A stretch of DNA of 22,563 nt from Candidatus Izemoplasma sp. (lineage in GTDB: Bacteria; Bacillota_I; Bacilli_A; Izemoplasmatales; Izemoplasmataceae), in the NCBI GenBank assembly GCA_007116105.1, contig SKJA01000171.1, positions 1 to 22,563 of the forward strand, written 5' to 3'. Positions within the stretch are counted from its first letter, which is position 1; every line of letters begins with the position of its first letter. Of this stretch, positions 16,920-22,563 are shown in pieces. A program made the translations under genes and the position numbers. Under the pieces are notes generated by a model, which was not told where the DNA came from, did not search any database, and saw only the letters and a program-made list of their open reading frames with translations.

Positions 16920-17200
16920 TGATTTGGTTAAAACGTCTTCAACGCGCGTTGTTGATGTTGTTGGTGATGTTGCCGTGGTATGCGCTTTTCATCAATTTGA
17001 TTTTGCTCGACATTCGTCGAGTGAATGAATATGGCTATGGGTTGCTCCTGGGGCTTGTGATTCAACTTTGGTTAACGCGCCTAAGTTGGCAACTGAACAC
17101 CCCAAAGAAGCCTTTGTCTAAAAGCTTTGTTGGCATGGTGTTTGCCGTGATTGTGATAGGCAGCTTTTTAGTCCACTATTTGCCCTTAATTCTGTTATAA
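16919..17200 (+). CDS. Small membrane protein, unknown function
   Basis: 93 aa. Three hydrophobic segments are visible at about 9-30, 38-50 and 70-92, with basic residues in the first loop and near KKPLSK. I do not recognise the family. I use ATG 16919 (TGATG junction with the peptidase gene), preceded by GGGAGGG at 16905-16911; a TTG at 16916 would add only one residue. It lies between a membrane peptidase and lspA, so a role at the membrane is possible, but nothing in the sequence shows what it does. Confidence 0.7.
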   Translation: MIWLKRLQRALLMLLVMLPWYALFINLILLDIRRVNEYGYGLLLGLVIQLWLTRLSWQLNTPKKPLSKSFVGMVFAVIVIGSFLVHYLPLILL

Positions 17201-17216
17201 ACAAAGGAGTTTTATT

Positions 17217-17699
17217 GTGAAAACACACCTCGTAACCTTCACCATTGTGAGCTTTCTTATCGTTCTTGATCAGGTCACGAAATGGGCTGCCCAACTGTTT
17301 TTGAGAGGTTCTGAGGCGATTGAACTCATTCCTTCGTTTCTGTACTTGAATTATCACATCAATCCAGGCGCTGCATGGGGGATGTTGGAAGGTCAATTTT
17401 ATTTATTTGTCCTCATTACGTTTGCGGCCTTAGGGTTGTTCTTGTATCTAGCAAAGGATAATGGCTTTAAAGATAAACCGTTTTACTCGCTCGCCATTGT
17501 GTTATTGATTGCGGGAACCATTGGCAACTTCATCGACCGCGTACGATTTCGTTACGTCATTGACTTTATCGATGTGTACATCTTTAGTTATGACTTTCCT
17601 ATTTTTAATGTTGCAGATATGGCCTTAACGATTGGGGTTTTCCTTTTTGCGATAGACTTACTCTTTTTTGAAAAACGGAGGATGACCCATGAACGTTGA
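17217..17699 (+). CDS. lspA: Lipoprotein signal peptidase (signal peptidase II)
   Basis: 160 aa with four membrane segments, standard for the family. It cleaves signal peptides of prolipoproteins after diacylglyceryl transfer. The two catalytic aspartates are present: D107 in GNFIDR and D134 in FNVADMAL. NPGAAWGML stands for the usual NxGAAFG. The start is GTG 17217, with AAAGGAG about 7 bases upstream. A likely client, the BMP lipoprotein at 20431, is encoded in the same window. The end overlaps rluD by 11 bases, and lspA-rluD is a common pair in Firmicutes. Confidence 0.96.
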   Translation: MKTHLVTFTIVSFLIVLDQVTKWAAQLFLRGSEAIELIPSFLYLNYHINPGAAWGMLEGQFYLFVLITFAALGLFLYLAKDNGFKDKPFYSLAIVLLIAGTIGNFIDRVRFRYVIDFIDVYIFSYDFPIFNVADMALTIGVFLFAIDLLFFEKRRMTHER

Positions 17700-18615
17700 A
17701 TTTATTGTACAACCCGAAGAAGCACTTGAACGACTCGATAAAACTTTGATGACCCACCATGAAGACACACGCACGACCATCCAACGCTGGATTGAAGAGG
17801 GGTGCGTTTTAGTCAACGGTGAGCCTCAAACAAAAGCCGCATATAAAGTTAAAACCGACGACGTCATTCGGTTAGAGATTCCGCACGCCACACCGCTCAC
17901 CTTGAAACCGGCGCATTTAGCGTTGGACATTGTCTTTGAAGATGAACATCTGATCGTCATCAACAAACCTGCGGGTTTGATTGTTCATCCCACGCCAACC
18001 ACGCAAGAGGACACCTTAGTCCATGCGCTGTTGTCGTTGCCCATCGATTGGGGGGTGTTTGGGGACACGTTACGACCAGGCATTGTTCATCGTATAGACA
18101 AAGACACCAGTGGGTTACTGGTGGTTGCAAAAACAAAAGTGGCGCTTTTAGCCCTTCAAGCCATGATTAAAAAACGCAGTTTAAAGCGGGAATATTTGGC
18201 CATCGTCGAAGGCGTGATTGGCCATGAAAAAGGTACCGTCGATGCCCCGATTGGAAGAAATCCTAAAAAGCGCCAACAAATGTCGGTGGTCGCACAAGGA
18301 AAAGCTGCCATCACCCACTTTGAAGTACTCGAACGTTTTGCAGAACATACCCTCGTTCGCTGCACCTTAGAATCGGGCCGAACCCATCAGATTCGAGTGC
18401 ACATGCAGTACATCGGTCATCCTGTGTTTGGCGACCCCTTGTATGGGTATCGCAAACACATTCTAACCACCGGCCAAACGCTGCACGCGCAACGGCTCAC
18501 GTTTGAGCATCCGATGACGCATGAAACACTTTCTTTGGAAGCCGCATTGCCAGAGGAATTTGAAAGCGTCCTCACTGAGCTACGTCAAGAAAAACCTCTT
18601 AAAGAGCTTATCTAA
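17689..18615 (+). CDS. rluD: Ribosomal large-subunit pseudouridine synthase, RluA/RluD family
   Basis: 308 aa. It isomerises uridines in 23S rRNA to pseudouridine. An N-terminal S4 RNA-binding domain (about 1-75) precedes the catalytic domain, which carries HRIDKDTSGLLV with catalytic D137; the SGRTHQIRVHMQYIGHPVFG block is also typical. The exact RluA, C or D target is not shown; the S4 domain favours RluD/YlyB. GGAGGA lies 6-7 bases before ATG 17689, inside lspA. The last three codons lie in a terminator stem. Confidence 0.93.
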   Translation: MNVEFIVQPEEALERLDKTLMTHHEDTRTTIQRWIEEGCVLVNGEPQTKAAYKVKTDDVIRLEIPHATPLTLKPAHLALDIVFEDEHLIVINKPAGLIVHPTPTTQEDTLVHALLSLPIDWGVFGDTLRPGIVHRIDKDTSGLLVVAKTKVALLALQAMIKKRSLKREYLAIVEGVIGHEKGTVDAPIGRNPKKRQQMSVVAQGKAAITHFEVLERFAEHTLVRCTLESGRTHQIRVHMQYIGHPVFGDPLYGYRKHILTTGQTLHAQRLTFEHPMTHETLSLEAALPEEFESVLTELRQEKPLKELI

Positions 18616-18626
18616 GCTCTTTTTTT
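18601..18626 (+). terminator. Intrinsic terminator overlapping the rluD stop codon
   Basis: AAAGAGCTT (18601-18609) pairs perfectly with AAGCTCTTT (18614-18622) around the loop ATCT, followed by more T residues to 18626. The left arm is coding sequence and the TAA stop (18613-18615) lies at the loop edge. It closes the operon that begins near 12714. Confidence 0.88.
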
Positions 18627-18627
18627 A

Positions 18628-18701
18628 TTGTCTTGACTTTCCTGTTTAGACAGTCAAAAAAAAGAAAATACAGGGAAATCGCCTTGTCTTTGGGTTGTCT
18701 T
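18628..18701 (+). repeat. Three copies of TTGTCTT and an inverted repeat upstream of the polymerase gene
   Basis: TTGTCTT occurs at 18628-18634, 18684-18690 and 18695-18701; the last two begin 11 bases apart, about one helical turn. Between the first and second copies is TTGACT-N13-AGTCAA (18633-18657). These could be operator sites for the downstream gene, but short T-rich words recur by chance and this is not shown. Confidence 0.4.
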
Positions 18702-18741
18702 ATTTTCATCGATTTTACATTTTTCGTCCTTGATTTTCTCG

Positions 18742-18750
18742 TGCTATAAT
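18742..18750 (+). promoter_or_regulatory. Putative extended -10 promoter of the Y-family polymerase gene
   Basis: TGCTATAAT is identical to the element before the 12714 operon. No good -35 is found at 16-18 bases spacing (TTTCGT at 18722-18727), so activity would rest on the extended -10 or on an activator. GCAGGAGGC gives a strong ribosome-binding site before ATG 18774. Confidence 0.65.
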
Positions 18751-18773
18751 GTCTCAAAAAGCAGGAGGCGCTC

Positions 18774-20042
18774 ATGGAAAACTTTCACATTAAACGTGAC
18801 ATCTTATGTTTTGATTTAAAAAGTTTCTATGCCTCTGTTGAATGTGCTTTGCGGGGGCTAGACCCATTTAAAACACCGCTTGTCGTGGCCGACCCTGAGC
18901 GTGGCGGTGGGTCCATCATTCTTGCGGTCAGTCCTTTTTTAAAAGCACAAGGGATTCCGGGCCGTTTACGCGTCTTCGAACTGCCCAAAATCCCCAATCT
19001 TATCATGGCAAAGCCACGCATGCGGGAGTACTTGCGGGTGTCGAGTGAGATCATTGGGATTTATTTACGCTTTGTGTCTGCGGAGGACTTGCACATTTAT
19101 TCGGTCGATGAAGCGTTTTTAGATGTGACGCATTATTTGGCGTATCACCGGTGTGATGTGATGACTTTGGCGCAACGCATCAAAGACACCATTCTTAAAG
19201 AAACGCGCATTCCAGCCACCTGTGGGATTGGCGATAATTTATTGTTGAGCAAATTAGCACTCGATTTAGAAAGTAAGAAAGCGCCCTCTGGGATTGCCCA
19301 GTGGCGCTATGAAGATGTGCCAACGCGTGTTTGGCCGATCAGTCCCTTATCGTCTTTTTGGGGCATTGGTCCACGGCTTGAAAAACGACTGAACCTCTTA
19401 GGGATTTTTTCCATCGGTGACCTTGCCAAAGCGAATCGAACGGTGTTGAAGCGGCAGTTCGGAGTCATTGGCGAGGAACTCTATTTTCATGCACACGGCA
19501 TTGATATGAGCGTGATTGCTCATAAACATGACGATCTTCGCCCCATGCGCAGTGTTGGAGTAGGGCAAACGCTGTTTCGGGATTATCACGGCAGTGATGT
19601 GTTTGTGGTGCTCTTAGAAATGGCAGACGATGTGGCGGAACGGTTGCGCTACATTCATCAAGAAGCACGCGTCATTCATTTTTCTGTGGGGTACTCGAAA
19701 CAGTATGGGGGCGGGTTTTCAAGACAGCTCAGCTTGCCGTACCCGACGTCCGATCCGAAACCCATTTTTCTAGCCTGTCTTGATTTGATGGCAAAGCATT
19801 CGCTAAACTTACCCATTCGTCGCCTCAGCATTCGTGCCACTCAGTTGAGTTATTATCAACCGTTTGAGCAACTCACTCTTTTCGACACCAAACAAGAAAA
19901 GGCGCAACGTCATGCGCTTTACACCACGCTTGATCGTGTCCGAGCCCGCTTTGGAAAACAAAGTGTGATGCGGTTGAGTTCATACTTTGATGAAGGCACT
20001 GCGCGCATGCGTAGTGGTTTGATTGGAGGACATCATGGCTGA
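18774..20042 (+). CDS. Y-family DNA polymerase, UvrX/YqjW type
   Basis: 422 aa. Y-family enzymes copy past damaged bases. Catalytic acidic residues are in place: D14 in FDLKSFYASVE and D112-E113 in YSVDEAFLD. A helix-hairpin-helix region (about 195-235) and a little-finger domain follow. The opening KRDILCFDLKSFYAS and the LRVFELPKIPN stretch match the Bacillus UvrX/YqjW group rather than DinB/Pol IV proper. QLTLF at 366-370 is a consensus sliding-clamp-binding motif. It has its own promoter and is followed, with an 8-base overlap, by a YolD-like gene, the pairing known from Bacillus and its phages. No Bacillus-type LexA box is seen upstream. Confidence 0.93.
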   Translation: MENFHIKRDILCFDLKSFYASVECALRGLDPFKTPLVVADPERGGGSIILAVSPFLKAQGIPGRLRVFELPKIPNLIMAKPRMREYLRVSSEIIGIYLRFVSAEDLHIYSVDEAFLDVTHYLAYHRCDVMTLAQRIKDTILKETRIPATCGIGDNLLLSKLALDLESKKAPSGIAQWRYEDVPTRVWPISPLSSFWGIGPRLEKRLNLLGIFSIGDLAKANRTVLKRQFGVIGEELYFHAHGIDMSVIAHKHDDLRPMRSVGVGQTLFRDYHGSDVFVVLLEMADDVAERLRYIHQEARVIHFSVGYSKQYGGGFSRQLSLPYPTSDPKPIFLACLDLMAKHSLNLPIRRLSIRATQLSYYQPFEQLTLFDTKQEKAQRHALYTTLDRVRARFGKQSVMRLSSYFDEGTARMRSGLIGGHHG

Positions 20043-20355
20043 AACGTATCATGATCGGAAAATGATTAAATGGTTGCCCTTTCAAGCGTTACCTGAACAA
20101 GGAGGCTTTTTAAAAACGGTTTTTGAGGCGCTTGAGTATGAAGAAAAACCGACGCTGTGCGATGACCAAATCGATCATTTGAACTATCGTTTTAGTGAGG
20201 CGTTTCAGCAACGAGAAGAGGTTATCATCACGTATTTTAATGAAGGAAGACGGCACACCTGTCAGGGATACATACAGGGCTATGATCCGGTGTTTAAAGT
20301 ATTTATGGTGGGGGCTCAAACGATTGCCATGCACGATGTTTTGGAGATTACATAA
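20035..20355 (+). CDS. YolD-like protein
   Basis: 106 aa. It shows the YolD-like pattern: DRKMIKWLPFQALPEQ at the start, KPTLCDDQIDHLNYRFSEAF in the middle, and a C-terminal beta-rich part (RHTCQGYIQGYDPVFKVFMV) ending in HDVLEIT. Such proteins accompany UvrX-type polymerases; their exact task is not settled, though they have been proposed to be related to UmuD-like partners. I choose ATG 20035, which has GGAGGA 5-6 bases upstream; the in-frame TTG at 20023 would include that site in the coding sequence. It overlaps the polymerase gene by 8 bases and must be co-expressed with it. No clear terminator follows. Confidence 0.85.
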   Translation: MAETYHDRKMIKWLPFQALPEQGGFLKTVFEALEYEEKPTLCDDQIDHLNYRFSEAFQQREEVIITYFNEGRRHTCQGYIQGYDPVFKVFMVGAQTIAMHDVLEIT

Positions 20356-20371
20356 AGAAGCCTCTAAATCG

Positions 20372-20400
20372 TTTACATTTTTTACTGGATGACTTATAAT
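20372..20400 (+). promoter_or_regulatory. Promoter of the BMP lipoprotein/ABC importer operon
   Basis: TTTACA (20372-20377), a 17-base spacer and TATAAT (20395-20400). One mismatch from consensus in the -35 and none in the -10. The leader to ATG 20431 is only about 25 bases, leaving no room for a riboswitch. Confidence 0.88.
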
Positions 20401-20430
20401 TTAAGTAGATTTAAATTTGAGGAGGATATC

Positions 20431-21504
20431 ATGAAAAAGTTTTTATTATTAATGGCAGCATTCAGTTTTGCCTTCATGCTCGCTGCATGCGGTCGAGCAG
20501 AAACATTTGAAATCGCAATGATCACCGACGCCGGCGACATTGACGATGAATCGTTCAACCAAGGGACATGGGAAGGCATTGTGGCATTTGCAGAGGCCAA
20601 CAATAAAACCTATGCTTACTACCGTCCTGCAGAAATTTCAGATGCGGCTTACTTGAATGCGATTGATTTAGCAATCAGCGCAGGTGCACGCATCGTCATC
20701 ACTCCAGGATTCTTGTTCATGGCTGCAATTGGGGAAGCACAAGCACAACATCCAGACGTGAAGTTCGTCTTGATTGATGCTGTTCCAACCGGTGGCACTG
20801 GCAGCAATACGGTCTCAATCTTATTTGCTGAGCATGAGTCAGGCTTCTTAGCTGGATACGCTGCAGTGCGTGATGGTTACCGTGATTTAGGCTTTATGGG
20901 CGGCATCGCTGTTCCAGCCGTTGTTCGCTTCGGCATTGGCTTCATCGCAGGTGTTTACTACGCTGCAAATGAACTCGATGTTTTAGGCGAAATTGTATTC
21001 CCAAACAATCGTTTTGCTTACTTAGGTAACTTTGATGCTTCTGATGCTCACCGTACCCGTGCTCTTTCATGGTTCGAGGGTGGGACTGAGTTAATCTTCG
21101 TTGCTGCGGGTGGCGCAGGTTCATCGGTTATGTCTGCTGCTGAAGCTCGTGACGGCGCAAAAGTTATTGGTGTTGACGTTGACCAAGGTCCATTAAGTGA
21201 AACGGTCATTACCAGTGCGATGAAAGATTTAGCAAGCGCGGTTGACCAAATGCTTACGGCCTTCTTTGCGGATGAATTCCCAGGTGGTCAAGTGTTAACC
21301 TTAGACGCTAGCAACGCTGGTGTTGCATTACCAGACGATTTCTCTCGTTTCAACAGCTTTACTCAAGCACAATACCAAAGCATCTTCAACCGTATCGCAT
21401 CTGGCGAAATTGATGTACCTTCGTCACATGCTGAACTCGTATCATTCCTAGACGATCTCAACATCCTTGATGTCCTTGAGATTACCGCAGACACAACATC
21501 ATAA
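20431..21504 (+). CDS. BMP/PnrA-family substrate-binding lipoprotein
   Basis: 357 aa. The signal peptide MKKFLLLMAAFSFAFMLAAC ends in a lipobox with lipidated C20. The mature protein begins with EIAMITDAGDIDDESFNQGT, the hallmark of the BMP (Med/PnrA) family, which binds purine nucleosides for ABC import. I start at ATG 20431: it has GAGGAGG 6-7 bases upstream and begins a proper signal peptide. A longer frame from 20389 would run through the -10 box. Codon choice leans to GCT, GCA and GTT, more than in its neighbours, as is common for highly expressed genes. The ATPase of the same transporter follows after a hairpin. Confidence 0.95.
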   Translation: MKKFLLLMAAFSFAFMLAACGRAETFEIAMITDAGDIDDESFNQGTWEGIVAFAEANNKTYAYYRPAEISDAAYLNAIDLAISAGARIVITPGFLFMAAIGEAQAQHPDVKFVLIDAVPTGGTGSNTVSILFAEHESGFLAGYAAVRDGYRDLGFMGGIAVPAVVRFGIGFIAGVYYAANELDVLGEIVFPNNRFAYLGNFDASDAHRTRALSWFEGGTELIFVAAGGAGSSVMSAAEARDGAKVIGVDVDQGPLSETVITSAMKDLASAVDQMLTAFFADEFPGGQVLTLDASNAGVALPDDFSRFNSFTQAQYQSIFNRIASGEIDVPSSHAELVSFLDDLNILDVLEITADTTS

Positions 21505-21523
21505 TTTGAAACAACAAATGCAA

Positions 21524-21555
21524 TTAAAAAAGGAAAGGTGACTTTCCTTTTTTAA
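21524..21555 (+). terminator. Perfect hairpin between binding protein and ATPase genes
   Basis: TTAAAAAAGGAAAG (21524-21537) and CTTTCCTTTTTTAA (21542-21555) are perfect 14-base arms around a GTGA loop; the right arm supplies a run of six T residues. It looks like an intrinsic terminator. Because the ATPase gene follows only 22 bases later without an obvious new promoter, partial read-through is likely. Confidence 0.82.
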
Positions 21556-21577
21556 AAGCTATCGCGAGGTGACATGA

Positions 21578-22563
21578 ATGAACTTAGTAATCGACATGCG
21601 CAACATCACCAAAGAGTTTCCTGGAATCAAAGCCAACGATCAAGTAAACTTGCAGCTGAAAAAAGGTGAAATCCATGCCCTTTTAGGTGAAAATGGTGCT
21701 GGGAAAAGCACACTGATGTCCGTTCTTTTTGGTCTTTATCAACCAGAAGAAGGCGAAATCTTTGTGCGTGGTGAGCGCGTACAGATAAAAAACCCTAACG
21801 ATGCGAATGAACTAGGCATTGGCATGGTTCACCAGCATTTTAAGCTGGTTGAAAACTTCACTGTGCTTGAAAACATTATTTTAGGCTATGAAGATGTTCA
21901 TCGCGGCTTTTTAAAGTATGACGATGCTCGAAAGAAGGTCGTCGCACTCAGTGAACAATACAAACTCAAGATTGATCCTGATTCAAAAATTGCAAACATT
22001 TCTGTGGGTCAACAACAACGTGTTGAAATTCTAAAGATGTTATACCGTAACTCCGAAATATTGATTTTCGATGAGCCCACGGCAGTGTTAACGCCTCAAG
22101 AAATTGAGGAACTCATGAAAATTATGAAACGATTGACAGAAGAAGGAAAGTCCATCATTCTGATCACGCACAAGCTTAAGGAAATTCGTCAAGTGGCCGA
22201 TCGCTGTACCATCCTGCGAAAAGGTAAGTACATCGATACGGTTGTCGTAAGCGATGTCACAAACGAGCAATTGGCGGAAAAAATGGTGGGTCGTAAAGTT
22301 CTGTTCAATCTAAATAAAAAAGCGGCTAATCCTAAAGACGTTGCGCTTGAGGTTCAAGGACTGACACTCGAAGAGGTCTTGAGCAAAAAGACGGTGGTGA
22401 ATGATGTTAGCTTTGCACTGCGCAGAGGTGAAATCTTGACCATAGCTGGGATTGAAGGGAACGGTCAAACGGAACTGGTCTACGGCATCACCGGACTTAA
22501 GCCTCTTAAAACCGGCAAGGTTCTCCTCAATGGCGAGGATGTGTCAAAGTACTCCATCCGTCA
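21578..22563 (+). CDS. ABC transporter ATP-binding protein, nucleoside/simple-sugar type (5' part)
   Basis: The frame is open to the window end; 328 codons are visible of roughly 500 expected. It energises uptake of the ligand bound by the BMP lipoprotein, most likely nucleosides. First ABC domain: Walker A GENGAGKST, Q-loop in VHQHF, signature SVGQQQRVEI (replacing LSGGQ, as in this subfamily), Walker B ILIFDEPTAVL, and H-loop LITHKL. The second domain begins near ALEVQGLTL, and its nucleotide loop reads GIEGNGQTEL, the usual degenerate form lacking the Walker A lysine. I start at ATG 21578, with GAGGTGA about 6 bases upstream; ATG 21574 is in a different frame. Permease genes are expected downstream. 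Confidence 0.95.
   Translation, partial: MNLVIDMRNITKEFPGIKANDQVNLQLKKGEIHALLGENGAGKSTLMSVLFGLYQPEEGEIFVRGERVQIKNPNDANELGIGMVHQHFKLVENFTVLENIILGYEDVHRGFLKYDDARKKVVALSEQYKLKIDPDSKIANISVGQQQRVEILKMLYRNSEILIFDEPTAVLTPQEIEELMKIMKRLTEEGKSIILITHKLKEIRQVADRCTILRKGKYIDTVVVSDVTNEQLAEKMVGRKVLFNLNKKAANPKDVALEVQGLTLEEVLSKKTVVNDVSFALRRGEILTIAGIEGNGQTELVYGITGLKPLKTGKVLLNGEDVSKYSIR

Noticed and set aside
18616..18773. A LexA/DinR box (GAAC-N4-GTTC) before the polymerase gene.
   Set aside because: No such sequence is present; only the repeats reported separately.
20023..20034. TTG start for the YolD-like protein.
   Set aside because: It overlaps the ribosome-binding site that serves ATG 20035.
20389..20430. 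A longer start for the BMP lipoprotein.
   Set aside because: The extension would include the -10 box, puts 14 extra residues ahead of a perfect lipoprotein signal peptide, and ignores the strong GAGGAGG before ATG 20431.
20356..20430. A purine riboswitch before the nucleoside-type importer.
   Set aside because: The predicted leader is only about 25 bases long, too short for one.
21574..21577. An ATG just before the ABC ATPase start.
   Set aside because: It is in another frame and does not encode the ABC domain; ATG 21578 does.
1..22563. UGA read as tryptophan (mycoplasma-type code).
   Set aside because: Tryptophan positions in conserved motifs are TGG, and TGA ends ten genes at sensible positions.
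1..22563. CRISPR arrays, insertion sequences, tRNA or rRNA genes, or attachment sites.
   Set aside because: No regularly spaced repeats, transposase motifs, tRNA-like folds or flanking direct repeats were seen by eye.

Overview
The window is a gene-dense stretch of bacterial chromosome of moderate GC. All 23 genes are on the + strand, in chains with overlapping or nearly touching ends. The gene order points to the Firmicutes/Mollicutes side of the tree: apt-rel-dtd followed by hisS-aspS under a T-box, a tcdA/YrvM homologue just downstream, lspA-rluD, and a UvrX-type polymerase with a YolD-like partner. Tryptophan is encoded by TGG and TGA is used as a stop, so the UGA-Trp code of Mycoplasma and Spiroplasma is excluded. 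An Acholeplasma/Izemoplasma-like lineage or another deep Firmicute would fit, but I cannot place it further from sequence alone.

Region 1 (1-7976): the 3' part of parC, a degenerate Fic-like winged-helix protein, argS, apt, the bifunctional (p)ppGpp synthetase/hydrolase rel, and dtd. Region 2 (7973-9366): two GNAT acetyltransferases attached to the end of this chain. Region 3 (9367-12682): a consensus promoter, a complete T-box leader with antiterminator and terminator, then hisS and aspS. The candidate specifier (GAC) and the acceptor-binding bulge (UGGC) both point to tRNA-Asp, not tRNA-His.

Region 4 (12683-18626): an extended -10 promoter, then an AI-2E-type permease, a small membrane protein, tcdA, msrA, a dCMP deaminase of the eukaryote/phage-like type, a membrane-anchored PDZ-Lon (S16) peptidase, another small membrane protein, lspA and rluD. 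It ends at a terminator that overlaps the rluD stop codon. Region 5 (18627-20355): an intergenic region with repeats, then a UvrX/YqjW-type Y-family polymerase and a YolD-like protein. Region 6 (20356-end): a strong promoter, a BMP-family lipoprotein, a perfect hairpin, and the start of the ATPase of the same nucleoside/simple-sugar ABC importer, cut off by the window end.

Most of the content is housekeeping: translation fidelity and charging, purine salvage and stringent response, DNA topology and lesion bypass, and lipoprotein maturation. The points most worth a second look are the Fic-like protein whose catalytic motif is almost entirely replaced, clamp-binding-like C-termini on ParC and on that Fic-like protein, the Asp-reading T-box in front of hisS, the confinement of TGA stops to gene overlaps, and the repeats upstream of the polymerase. 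I did not find a clearly new multi-gene defence or mobile system.
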